Positions 54,765-62,753 of a stretch of 64,000 nt of DNA are shown piece after piece. How positions within the stretch are numbered: position 1 is the first letter of the stretch; each line of letters opens with the position of its first letter. Both the position numbers and the translations under genes were made by a program. Under the pieces are notes generated by a model that worked only from the letters and a program-made list of their open reading frames with translations, did no database searches and had not been told where the DNA came from. Source of the DNA: Acidobacteriota bacterium (lineage in GTDB: Bacteria > Acidobacteriota > Vicinamibacteria > Vicinamibacterales > UBA2999); the NCBI GenBank assembly GCA_963169195.1, contig CAUJDN010000030.1, positions 1 through 64,000 on the forward strand, written 5' to 3'.

Positions 54765-57558
54765 CGGGCTCCCTCCGCCGACCGAGCAGCCTGTCGGCCG
54801 CCTTCCTGAGCCCCTCGAAGTCGAACTGCGCCGTGAGCCGTGCGATGCGATGGCCCAGTGCCGCTTCGCTTTCGTCGCCCGCGACGAGCTCCTGCGCCAG
54901 CGCCTCGAGGTCGGTGACGCTGCCAATCCCCGCGGCGTCGTGCAGCCGCCGCGCGAGCCCGACGCGGCGCGAGTGGTCCGACAGCTCCGGCTCGTCGGGC
55001 ACCTCGGGCGGCGCGCTGACCGTGAAGCGGAGGCCGAGGTGCTCGCGCATGGCCGCGAACAGCGACTCGGCGCGAACCGGCTTCGAGAGGTAGGCGACGC
55101 AGCCCGCCTCGTGCGCCGCCTGGCGCGTGTCGCCGAAGGCGCTGGCCGTGACGGCAATCACGGGGATGGCGGCCACGGCGGCGTCGCTCTTCAGGAGGCG
55201 CGTGACCTCGAGGCCGTCGAGATCGCCCATCCGCAGATCCATGAAGACGACGTCGGGCCGGTGCCGGCGCACGAGGCCCAGCGCCTCGTGACCCCCGGCG
55301 GCGGTGATGACCCGCACGCCGGCGCTCTCGAGCAGGCGCGCCAGGATGCGGCGGTTCACGGTGCTGTCGTCCACCACCAGCGCCGTGAGGTCCTCGCCCG
55401 GCGCGAGGCGGGCGTCGAGCGGCGGTCCGTCGGCCCCGTCGGCCGCCGCGCCCATCCCGGCTCCGTCGCCAGCCGGCACGAGCGGCAACGTGAAGAAGAA
55501 GCGGCTGCCCTCGCCCGGGACGCTCTCGACGCGGAGATCGTCCCCCATCGTCTGGATGAGATGGCGGCTGATGGTGAGCCCGAGCCCGGTGCCGCCGGCC
55601 GCGGCGCCCTCGCGCGTCTGGGTGAACGCCTCGAAGATGCGCGTGAGCGCCTCGGGCTCGATGCCGACACCGGTGTCGCTCACCTCGAAATGCAGCGTGG
55701 CGTCGTCCACGGCCTCGATGCCGAGGCGGACCTCGCCCTGATGGGTGAACTTGACGGCATTGCCCAGCAGGTTCAGCAGCACCTGCCGCAGGTGCCGGCC
55801 GTCGAGGCACACGTGCCGCGGCACGTCGGGGGCGATGGTCATGGTCAGCAGCAGGCCCTTGCGGCGGGCGGCCTCGGCCACGACGTACTTCAGCTCGATG
55901 ATGAGCTGCGCCAGGTCGGTGGCCGTTGCCTCGATGTCGAGGCGCCCGGCTTCGATGCGCGAGAGGTCCAGCACGTCGTTGATGAGGTCCAGCAGGTGCG
56001 CGCCGCACCTGGCAATGGCCTCGAGGGCGTCGCGCTGCGCGGCGTTCAGCGTGCGGTCCCGCTGCAGCAGCTGGGTGTAGCCCAGCACGCCGTTGAGCGG
56101 CGTCCGCAGCTCGTGGCTCATGGCCGCGAGGAACTCGCTCTTCGCGCGGGTGGCCGCCTCGGCCGACTCCTTCGCGGCGCGCAGCTGCGCGTCCCGCTCC
56201 CGCCGCTCGGTGATGTCGCGGATGAACGCGCCGAAGAAGTACCCCCCGGCCATCGGCATGGGCGACGTGATGGTGATCTCGATCGGGAACTCCCGGCCGG
56301 AGCGATGGATGGCGGCCAGCTCCAGGCGCTGGTTGACGACCGGCGCGTCCCCCGTGTCGAGGAAGCGGCGCATGCCCTGGTGGTGCGCCTCGCGGTAGGC
56401 GGGCGGGACGATGGTCTCCGCCATGTCGCGGCCGAGCGCCTCCTCGCGCGTCCACCCGAACACGGCCTCCGCCTGCGCGTTCCAGGTGACGATGCGGCCG
56501 GCCGTGTCGGCGCCGACGAAGGCGTCGTGGGCCGTGTCCACGATGAGGCGCGCGCGCGCCTCGCTGTCGGCCAGCCGCGCGAGGGCCTCGCGCCGCTCCT
56601 GGTCCGCCAGCGCCGTCGCGATGAGATTGGCGGTGGAGACGGCGAAGTTCTGCTCGTCCACGGTCCACGCACGCGGGGAGCCGACGTGCTCGGCGCAGAG
56701 CACGCCCACCATGCGGTCGTCCTGGCGGAGCGGGACGTCAAGCATCGCGCCAATCCGGTTGGGCCCCAGGTAGGCCTGCCCGAATCCCCGCGTTCGCGGG
56801 TCGGCGTGTGCATCGTCGGCGGCGATGACGCGGTCGCGCTCGAGCGCCTCGAAGTAGGACGGCGCGTCCTCGCGGCGGATGACGGCCCCGGACTCGTGGC
56901 TCTGCGACGCGTGGCGATGGAGCCCGAGGCACCGGATGGCCTGGCGATCCTCGTCCATCAGCCAGAGGCTGAGGCGCTCGACCTGCAGCGTGCGTGCGGA
57001 GGCGGCGAGGATGCCGCGCAGGCGATCCTCGAAGCAGCAGCCGCTCGAGTCGGTCTGGCGCGCGGTCAGTTCGGTGAGCGCGCTGCTCTGCGCGACCAGC
57101 CGCGCCTCGCTGGCCTTCAGGATCCGCTCGGCGATCACCTGGTCGGTGATGTCGCTGAACACCGTGAGGATGGCCGGCTCGCCGCCGAAGGTGACGCGGC
57201 GCGACGACGCGCTCGCCCAGAAGGTCTCGCCCGTCGGGCGCCTCAGCTCGAACCGCAGGTGGTCGGCCCGGCCCTCGCGGGCCACCTGCTCGGCCAGCCT
57301 GCGCCGCTCCTCGGGGCGGACGTAGTAGTCCGGCGCGTGCCGGCCCGCCGCTTCGTCCTGCGGGATGCCGAAGACGTCGGACGTACGCTGGTTGATGGCG
57401 AGCACGAGGTGATCCCGCAGGCGCGTGACGACCGCCGGGAACGGGCTCGCGTCGAACAGCGGGAAGAAGAGGCCGTCATCCCCCGAGGCCGCACGGGAGC
57501 CGGTCCCGACCATCGGTGCCGGCGCAGGCGAAGCCGAAGGCGGGTCGAAGTCGGACAT
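54751..57558 (-). CDS. Hybrid sensor histidine kinase (PAS-GAF-PAS-HisKA-HATPase-REC)
   Basis: A 935-residue cytoplasmic kinase with no clear membrane helix. It carries a PAS domain (about 35-150, ending VFSDITDQ), a GAF domain (about 165-330, DVPLRQDDRMVGVLC), a second PAS (about 345-460), HisKA (FLAAMSHELRTPLNGVLGYT), HATPase (LLNLLGNAVKFT, FEVSDTGVGI, GTGLGLTIS), a receiver (ALVVDDSTVNRR, VFMDLRMGDLDG, YLSKPV) and a C-terminal helical segment that may be a phosphotransfer domain. The PAS and GAF sensors suggest a cytoplasmic ligand. The ATG at 57558 opens the frame. Confidence 0.9.
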   Translation of the reverse strand: MSDFDPPSASPAPAPMVGTGSRAASGDDGLFFPLFDASPFPAVVTRLRDHLVLAINQRTSDVFGIPQDEAAGRHAPDYYVRPEERRRLAEQVAREGRADHLRFELRRPTGETFWASASSRRVTFGGEPAILTVFSDITDQVIAERILKASEARLVAQSSALTELTARQTDSSGCCFEDRLRGILAASARTLQVERLSLWLMDEDRQAIRCLGLHRHASQSHESGAVIRREDAPSYFEALERDRVIAADDAHADPRTRGFGQAYLGPNRIGAMLDVPLRQDDRMVGVLCAEHVGSPRAWTVDEQNFAVSTANLIATALADQERREALARLADSEARARLIVDTAHDAFVGADTAGRIVTWNAQAEAVFGWTREEALGRDMAETIVPPAYREAHHQGMRRFLDTGDAPVVNQRLELAAIHRSGREFPIEITITSPMPMAGGYFFGAFIRDITERRERDAQLRAAKESAEAATRAKSEFLAAMSHELRTPLNGVLGYTQLLQRDRTLNAAQRDALEAIARCGAHLLDLINDVLDLSRIEAGRLDIEATATDLAQLIIELKYVVAEAARRKGLLLTMTIAPDVPRHVCLDGRHLRQVLLNLLGNAVKFTHQGEVRLGIEAVDDATLHFEVSDTGVGIEPEALTRIFEAFTQTREGAAAGGTGLGLTISRHLIQTMGDDLRVESVPGEGSRFFFTLPLVPAGDGAGMGAAADGADGPPLDARLAPGEDLTALVVDDSTVNRRILARLLESAGVRVITAAGGHEALGLVRRHRPDVVFMDLRMGDLDGLEVTRLLKSDAAVAAIPVIAVTASAFGDTRQAAHEAGCVAYLSKPVRAESLFAAMREHLGLRFTVSAPPEVPDEPELSDHSRRVGLARRLHDAAGIGSVTDLEALAQELVAGDESEAALGHRIARLTAQFDFEGLRKAADRLLGRRREPDDLA

Positions 57559-57718
57559 GGTCGAGGTGCGCACACGGCAGGTGTCGCCGTGGACGGACGC
57601 GCAGCGAGCCAAGGTACCTGCCGGTGAGCAAGGCGTCAAGCAGGGCCGCGCGGGGAGGCCGCGCGCGGGGGCTTGGGGCCCTGGGGCTTGGGTCGCTCTT
57701 CGTGGTGTCGTGTCGTCC

Positions 57719-58219
57719 TCACAGCAGGCGGCGCGTCCCCTGCTCCAGGTCGAGCAACGCGCGCTTCGTGGGAAGTCCCCCGCCAAAGCCCGTGAGCGAG
57801 CCGTTGGCGCCAATCACGCGGTGACACGGGATGATGATGGCGATGGGGTTGGCGCCATTCGCGGCGCCGACCGCGCGCACGGCCGTTGGCGCGTCGATGC
57901 GGAGCGCCAGCTCGCCGTAGCTGACGGTCTGCCCGTAGGGGATGGCCTGGAGCTCGTGCCACACCCGGCGCTGAAACGATGTGCCCGCGGGCGTCACCGG
58001 AGTGCTGAACCTGGTGAGGCGCCCCGCAAAGTACGCGTCCAGTTCGCGACGCACGGGATCGAGCACGCCGCCCGTATCCGGCGACCAGGCCTCGTCTGGT
58101 TCCGGGCATCCGTCCTGCACGAAGGCCAGCACCCGCAGTCCCCTCGTGTCCCCGGCGAGCATCAGCGGGCCGATGGGGCTGTCGATGGTGCGATGGACCA
58201 CGGAGGTTTGGGGAACCAC
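57719..58219 (-). CDS. ogt: Methylated-DNA--protein-cysteine methyltransferase
   Basis: A 166-residue O6-alkylguanine transferase that repairs alkylated guanine by moving the alkyl group to its own cysteine. The active site is PCHRVI with C132; the helix-turn-helix [24 protein letters not shown] and the [22 protein letters not shown] segment are standard. The start is GTG at 58219; TATGAT (58232-58227) ends seven bases before it. It lies 160 bp from the hybrid kinase start, with no gene between. Confidence 0.92.
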   Translation of the reverse strand: MVPQTSVVHRTIDSPIGPLMLAGDTRGLRVLAFVQDGCPEPDEAWSPDTGGVLDPVRRELDAYFAGRLTRFSTPVTPAGTSFQRRVWHELQAIPYGQTVSYGELALRIDAPTAVRAVGAANGANPIAIIIPCHRVIGANGSLTGFGGGLPTKRALLDLEQGTRRLL

Positions 58220-58249
58220 GCGTCAGATCATAAGATCAGCGGTCACCAG
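58220..58249. promoter_or_regulatory. Divergent overlapping promoter, ogt and antiporter
   Basis: The 30-bp gap between the GTG at 58219 and the ATG at 58250. ATCATAAGAT occupies 58227-58236: read backward TATGAT (58232-58227) faces ogt with 7 bases to its GTG; read forward TAAGAT (58231-58236) faces the antiporter with 13 bases to its ATG. The two hexamers overlap by two bases. Confidence 0.45.
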
Positions 58250-59659
58250 ATGCACGAGACGGCCTTCCCGCTTCCCCTCGCCGATTACATCGATCCCGTC
58301 GGCGGCTCCCTTCTCGACGTGCTGGCCTCGAGGCTGGCGGCGCAGCCCATCAACGGCGTCGCCACGGCGATCTTCCTCCTGGCCGTCCTGCACACGTTCG
58401 TGGCGAACAGGTTCCGGCGCTGGGCGCACGAGGCGCAGCACGCCTACGACGCCGAGCTGCGGGCGCGCGGCGAGACGCCGCACCCGAGCTTCAAGGCCGA
58501 GATGCTCCATTTCTTCGGCGAGGTCGAGGTGGTCTTCGGCCTCTGGGTGCTGGTGCTGCTGGCCGCCATCACCGTGGCGCTGGACTGGCCCACGGCCCAG
58601 GCCTACGTCACCGAGACGGTCCATTACACCGAGCCCATGTTCGTGGTCGTCATCATGGCCATGGCGGCCACGCGGCCGGTCGTCGGCTTCGCGCAGCGCA
58701 TGCTCCGTCGCGTGGCGGCGCTCGGCGGCGGCACGCCGTCGGCGTGGTGGTTCACCATCCTGACGCTGGGGCCGGTGCTGGGCTCGTTCATCACCGAGCC
58801 GGCGGCCATGACCATCTGCGCGCTGCTCCTCAGCCGCCAGTTCTACGCGATGCAGCCCAGCCGCCGCCTTCGCTATGCGACGCTCGGCCTTCTGTTCGTC
58901 AACGTCTCCATCGGCGGCACGTTCACCCACTTCGCCGCGCCGCCCGTGCTGATGGTGGCCGCCCCCTGGGACTGGGGGCTTGGCTTCATGGCCATGCACT
59001 TCGGGTGGAAAGCCGGCGTGGCCATCCTGGCCTCCACGCTGGCCTACTTCCTGGTGTTCCGGCAGGAGCTCACGTCGCTCGAGACCACGGCGGCGGTGAC
59101 GACGGTGGACGACGGCGACAGGCTGCCGGCAACACCGTGGTGGATCGTCGCCGTCCACCTCGCCTTCCTCGCCTTCGTCGTCGTCGAGGCGCACCACCCC
59201 GCGCTCTTCATCGGGGCGTTCCTGTTCTTCCTCGGCTTCGCGCAGGCCACCGCGCACTACCAGTCGCCCATCGACCTCAAGCCGCCCCTGCTGGTCGGGT
59301 TCTTCCTGGGAGGGCTCGTCACGCACGGCGGCCTGCAGGGCTGGTGGATTGCGCCGGTGCTGGGCGGGCTCAGCGAGCAGCCCCTCTTCTGGAGCGCGAC
59401 GCTGCTGACCGCGTTCAACGACAACGCGCTCATCACCTATCTCGCGACGCTCGTGCCCAACCTGAGCGACACGCTGAAGTTCGCGGTGGTGTCGGGGGCG
59501 GTCACGGGGGGCGGGCTGACCGTCATCGCCAATGCGCCCAATCCCGCGGGCCAGGCGATCCTCGGCAAGTACTTCCAGAACGGGGTGTCGCCGCTGTGGC
59601 TGGCGGCCTCGGCCGCGGGCCCGACGCTCGTCGCGGCCGCCTGCTTCTTGCTGTTGTAA
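58250..59659 (+). CDS. Putative Na+/H+ antiporter family membrane protein
   Basis: A 469-residue membrane protein with about ten helices, resembling the putative Na+/H+ antiporter family PF07399 (DUF1504): LHFFGEVEVVFGLWVLVLL, PAAMTICALLLSRQFYAM, GLLFVNVSIGGTFTHFAAPPVLMVA, AFNDNALITYLATLVPNLSD, GGGLTVIANAPNPAGQAIL. Transport of sodium or another cation is the family annotation, not shown here. The ATG at 58250 was chosen for its -10 and the membrane-protein start. It ends convergent to the ZIP transporter gene. Confidence 0.8.
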   Translation: MHETAFPLPLADYIDPVGGSLLDVLASRLAAQPINGVATAIFLLAVLHTFVANRFRRWAHEAQHAYDAELRARGETPHPSFKAEMLHFFGEVEVVFGLWVLVLLAAITVALDWPTAQAYVTETVHYTEPMFVVVIMAMAATRPVVGFAQRMLRRVAALGGGTPSAWWFTILTLGPVLGSFITEPAAMTICALLLSRQFYAMQPSRRLRYATLGLLFVNVSIGGTFTHFAAPPVLMVAAPWDWGLGFMAMHFGWKAGVAILASTLAYFLVFRQELTSLETTAAVTTVDDGDRLPATPWWIVAVHLAFLAFVVVEAHHPALFIGAFLFFLGFAQATAHYQSPIDLKPPLLVGFFLGGLVTHGGLQGWWIAPVLGGLSEQPLFWSATLLTAFNDNALITYLATLVPNLSDTLKFAVVSGAVTGGGLTVIANAPNPAGQAILGKYFQNGVSPLWLAASAAGPTLVAAACFLLL

Positions 59660-59680
59660 GGCCGCGCACGGGCCACGTCC

Positions 59681-60499
59681 TCACGCGAGGGCGACGTCGA
59701 GGGTCATCATGACGGCGAAGCCGACCATCGCGCCGAGGGTTGCCGCGTCGGCGTGACCGCCGGCCTGCGATTCCGGGACGACTTCCTCCACGACCACGAA
59801 GATCATGGCCCCGGCGGCAAAGGCCAGCGCGTAGGGCAGCACCGGGCGCATCAGCACCACCGCGGCGGCGCCGATGACGGCCGCCACCGGTTCGACGGCG
59901 GCTGACAGCTGCCCGTACCACCAGCTCTTCAGGCGCGACAGGCCTTCGCGCCGGAGCGGCACGGCCACGGCCGTGCCTTCGGGGCAGTTCTGGAGCCCGA
60001 TGCCGATGGCCAGGGCGATGGCGCCCGCCAGCGTCGCGCCCTCGTACCCAGCGGCCACCGCCCCGAACGCGACACCCACCGCGAGACCCTCGGGGATGTT
60101 GTGCAGGGTGATGGCGAGCACCAGCAGGACGCTCTTGCGCCATGTGGTGGAGATGCCCTCGGCATCGGCCAGCGGCCGGAAGAGGTGGAGGTGCGGCAGC
60201 AGGTGGTCGGACAGCCGCAGGAACGCGCCGCCCGTGACGAAGCCCACGACGGCGGGCACCCACGGGATCATGCCCATCTCCTCGGCGAGGGCAATCGAGG
60301 GCGCCAGCAGGGACCAGAAGCTGGCGGCCATCATCACGCCCGCGGTGAAGCCCAGCGCCGTGTCGAGCGCGCGCTGGCTGAGGTCACGAGCCAGGAACAC
60401 GGCCGCCGCGCCGAGCGCGGTCAGCGACCAGGTGAACAGACCCGCCGCCAGCGCCTGCGCGACGGGATCGAGCGCGGTGAACCACCCCCGGAGGTCCAT
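59681..60499 (-). CDS. ZIP-family divalent metal transporter
   Basis: A 272-residue ZIP transporter with eight helices. The signature metal-site helices are [19 protein letters not shown] and [18 protein letters not shown], the His/Asn/Glu pattern seen in ZupT-like proteins; a histidine-containing loop [14 protein letters not shown] precedes them. It should import zinc or iron, judging by the family. The ATG at 60499 starts at the first helix; the lipoprotein gene stops 20 bp before it and may share the operon. Confidence 0.88.
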   Translation of the reverse strand: MDLRGWFTALDPVAQALAAGLFTWSLTALGAAAVFLARDLSQRALDTALGFTAGVMMAASFWSLLAPSIALAEEMGMIPWVPAVVGFVTGGAFLRLSDHLLPHLHLFRPLADAEGISTTWRKSVLLVLAITLHNIPEGLAVGVAFGAVAAGYEGATLAGAIALAIGIGLQNCPEGTAVAVPLRREGLSRLKSWWYGQLSAAVEPVAAVIGAAAVVLMRPVLPYALAFAAGAMIFVVVEEVVPESQAGGHADAATLGAMVGFAVMMTLDVALA

Positions 60500-60519
60500 G
60501 GTCACGCGGACACGACGGG

Positions 60520-61008
60520 CTACCGCACGCGTCGGAACGTCATCACGCCGGCGGGCTGTCCGTCCGCGTTCTCCTGCCACACGCGCAGCGTGTCGCCCTC
60601 GATGGCGAAGTGCCGCCAGGCGGAAGGCTCCGACGCCTGCGGCACCATCTGGTCCGCCGGCGCCCGGGGCTCGAGCCCTACGTAGGTGAGCTGGTCCGCG
60701 CCACTCACCGCGGCCTTCGCGGCGAAGTCGAGGACCACCAGGCGCGGGGGCGTGACGCCGGCTTCACCGGGCGCCAGCTCGGCGTGCACGGCGAAGTTGT
60801 TGAACTGGTCGAAACTGAGGCGACCGCTGCCCTGGAGGGATCGCCCCTGCGCCTCGATGCCCACCAGCTCCCACTGTCCCATCAGTGCGGCCTCGATGGG
60901 CGAGAGGGTGGGCGGCTGCGAAGGACCGGCCGGCGGGCGCCGCCCGCCGCCGCTGATACAGGCCGCCGAGGCGAGGGACACCACCAGCACGAGGACGGTC
61001 TTCCACAT
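60520..61008 (-). CDS. Putative lipoprotein, function unknown
   Basis: A 162-residue lipoprotein. The signal [13 protein letters not shown] has a lipobox at C18. A Pro-rich linker precedes a beta domain ([36 protein letters not shown]), lipocalin- or META-like in pattern but not assigned. The ATG at 61008 directly follows TATAGT plus seven bases, so the message is probably leaderless. It shares the 21-bp divergent promoter with namZ. Confidence 0.72.
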   Translation of the reverse strand: MWKTVLVLVVSLASAACISGGGRRPPAGPSQPPTLSPIEAALMGQWELVGIEAQGRSLQGSGRLSFDQFNNFAVHAELAPGEAGVTPPRLVVLDFAAKAAVSGADQLTYVGLEPRAPADQMVPQASEPSAWRHFAIEGDTLRVWQENADGQPAGVMTFRRVR

Positions 61009-61029
61009 GGGCACCACTATAATCCTGCG
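61009..61029. promoter_or_regulatory. Minimal bidirectional promoter with symmetric -10
   Basis: The whole gap between divergent starts is 21 bp. Its centre, ACTATAAT at 61016-61023, gives TATAAT (61018-61023) on the plus strand with 6 bases to the namZ GTG at 61030, and TATAGT (61021-61016) on the minus strand with 7 bases to the lipoprotein ATG at 61008. With the normal distance from -10 to the transcription start, both messages would begin at their start codons. Confidence 0.55.
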
Positions 61030-62196
61030 GTGCCCGTGACGCTCGGATCCACGCACCTCCTGGCCTCGGGCCGGCTCCGCGGCCGGCGCGTCGGCGTTGT
61101 CTCGAATCCCGCCTCCGTGGACGGGACGTTCACGCACGTCGTCGACGCGTTGATCGCCACGCCCGGCGTGGCCGTCGCGGCCGTCTTCGGCCCCCAGCAC
61201 GGCTTCCGGTCGGACGTGCAGGACAACATGATCGAGACCCCGCACGCCGAGGACGCCGAGCGGCGCGTGCCGGTGTACTCGCTCTACAGCGACACCCGGG
61301 AGCCGACGGCGGAGATGCTCGCCGGCCTGGACGCGCTGGTCGTCGACCTCCAGGACATCGGCGCGCGCATCTACACCTACGTCTACACCATGGCGAACTG
61401 CCTGCGCGCCTGCGCGCGCCACGGCGTGGACGTGATCGTCTGCGATCGGCCCAACCCCATTGGGGGCATCGCCGTCGAGGGCCCGATGCTCGAGGCGGGG
61501 TACGAGTCCTTCGTCGGGCAGGTTCCCATCCCGATGCGCCACGGCATGACCATCGGCGAGCTGGCGCGCCTCTTCAACGAGCACTTCGGCATCGGCGCGC
61601 GGCTCGAGGTGGTGCCGATGACCGGGTGGGCGCGGCACATGTATGCCGACGAGGCCGGGGCGCCGTGGGTGATGCCCTCGCCCAACATGCCCACGCTCGA
61701 CACCGCCATCGTCTATCCGGGCACGGTGCTCTTCGAGGGCACGATGGCGTCCGAGGGCCGCGGCACGACGCGCCCGTTCGAGCTGCTGGGCGCGCCATGG
61801 GTGCGGGCCGAGCGCCTCGCGACCGGGCTCAACGCGCGGCGCCTGCCCGGCGTGCACTTCCGGCCCGCCGTGTTCGAGCCGACGTTCCAGAAGCACGCGC
61901 GCACGACGTGCGGCGGCTGCCAGATCCACGTCCTGGATCGGCGCGCCTTCCAGCCCGTGCTGACCGGGGTGGCGCTCATCGAGGCCATCCGCGGCGAAGA
62001 CCCCGCGCGCTTCACCTGGCGGCAGCCCCCGTACGAGTACGAGCACGACCAGATGCCCATCGACATCCTGGCGGGATCGGCCGCGCTCCGCTCGGCCATC
62101 GACCAGGGCGAGACCGCGGAGGCCATCGCGCGGGAATGGCCGGCACGCCACGCACCCTTTCTCGCCGCACGCGAGCGCGTGCTGCTCTATCGCTGA
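61030..62196 (+). CDS. namZ: NamZ-type exo-beta-N-acetylmuramidase (DUF1343)
   Basis: A 388-residue DUF1343 protein, a family that includes the NamZ exo-N-acetylmuramidase, which releases MurNAc from peptidoglycan fragments. Motifs: GVVSNPASVDGTFTHVVDAL, VFGPQHGFRSDVQDN, DLQDIGARIYTYVYT, CDRPNPIGG, EGTMASEGRGTTRPFELLGAPW and YEYEHDQMPIDILAG. The enzyme would serve cell-wall recycling. The protein begins without a clear signal peptide, so it may be cytoplasmic; GTG at 61030 (or 61036) is the likely start. Confidence 0.85.
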   Translation: MPVTLGSTHLLASGRLRGRRVGVVSNPASVDGTFTHVVDALIATPGVAVAAVFGPQHGFRSDVQDNMIETPHAEDAERRVPVYSLYSDTREPTAEMLAGLDALVVDLQDIGARIYTYVYTMANCLRACARHGVDVIVCDRPNPIGGIAVEGPMLEAGYESFVGQVPIPMRHGMTIGELARLFNEHFGIGARLEVVPMTGWARHMYADEAGAPWVMPSPNMPTLDTAIVYPGTVLFEGTMASEGRGTTRPFELLGAPWVRAERLATGLNARRLPGVHFRPAVFEPTFQKHARTTCGGCQIHVLDRRAFQPVLTGVALIEAIRGEDPARFTWRQPPYEYEHDQMPIDILAGSAALRSAIDQGETAEAIAREWPARHAPFLAARERVLLYR

Positions 62197-62199
62197 CCG

Positions 62200-62703
62200 A
62201 TGGCGACGCCCGAACCGGGGCTCGTGCTCCAGCGCGCCATCCGCATCCGTTCCACGCCCAAGCGGGTGCTGGCGGCGTTCTTCGACCCCGAGGATCTGGC
62301 GGTCTGGTGGGACACCTCCCGGGCGATTGCGCTGCCCAGACTCCTGGGGCCGTATGCCGTCCAGTGGCCGCCCACGGACTACGAGGACGACGTCCTCGGC
62401 AGGCTTGGCGGGACCCTGCACGGCGTGGTGATGGATTACCGCCCGGCCCTGTCCTTCTTCATCGCCGAGGTGTACTACCACCCGCCCAATGGCGACCCGA
62501 TCGGCCCGATGGCCCTCAGCGTCGAGGCGCGGGCCGTGGGCCGCGAACGGCTGGTGGAGCTCGTCGTGCGCCAGACGGGCGACGATGAAGGCCCGCGCTG
62601 GCAGCGCTATTTCCACGTGATGGGTTCCGTGTGGGAGCGTGCGCTCGAGGCGCTGCGCATCCACCTCGAGTGGTCCGGCGTGATCGATCCGAGGGCTCGA
62701 TGA
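62200..62703 (+). CDS. SRPBCC/AHSA1-type protein
   Basis: A 167-residue START/SRPBCC-fold protein: RAIRIRSTPKRVLAAFFDPEDLAVWWDT at the start and a C-terminal helix (YFHVMGSVWERALEALRIHLEW). This fold binds hydrophobic ligands; the ligand here is unknown. It starts three bases after the NamZ stop and is surely co-transcribed. It overlaps the stub frame that follows by ATGA. Confidence 0.8.
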   Translation: MATPEPGLVLQRAIRIRSTPKRVLAAFFDPEDLAVWWDTSRAIALPRLLGPYAVQWPPTDYEDDVLGRLGGTLHGVVMDYRPALSFFIAEVYYHPPNGDPIGPMALSVEARAVGRERLVELVVRQTGDDEGPRWQRYFHVMGSVWERALEALRIHLEWSGVIDPRAR

Positions 62704-62753
62704 CCGGCGACGTCCAGTTCATCGGCGGCGGCATCGGGGCCAGCGTCGCGTGA
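62700..62753 (+). pseudogene. 17-residue gene stub with a dinucleotide-binding start
   Basis: From ATGA at 62700 the frame reads MTGDVQFIGGGIGASVA and then TGA at 62751-62753, which abuts the stop of the convergent pyruvate kinase gene (62754). The GGGIGAS is the start of a Rossmann or FAD motif, as in flavoprotein dehydrogenases. Everything after it is missing. It looks like the decapitated start of a third gene in the namZ operon, cut at the pyruvate kinase end. Confidence 0.5.
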
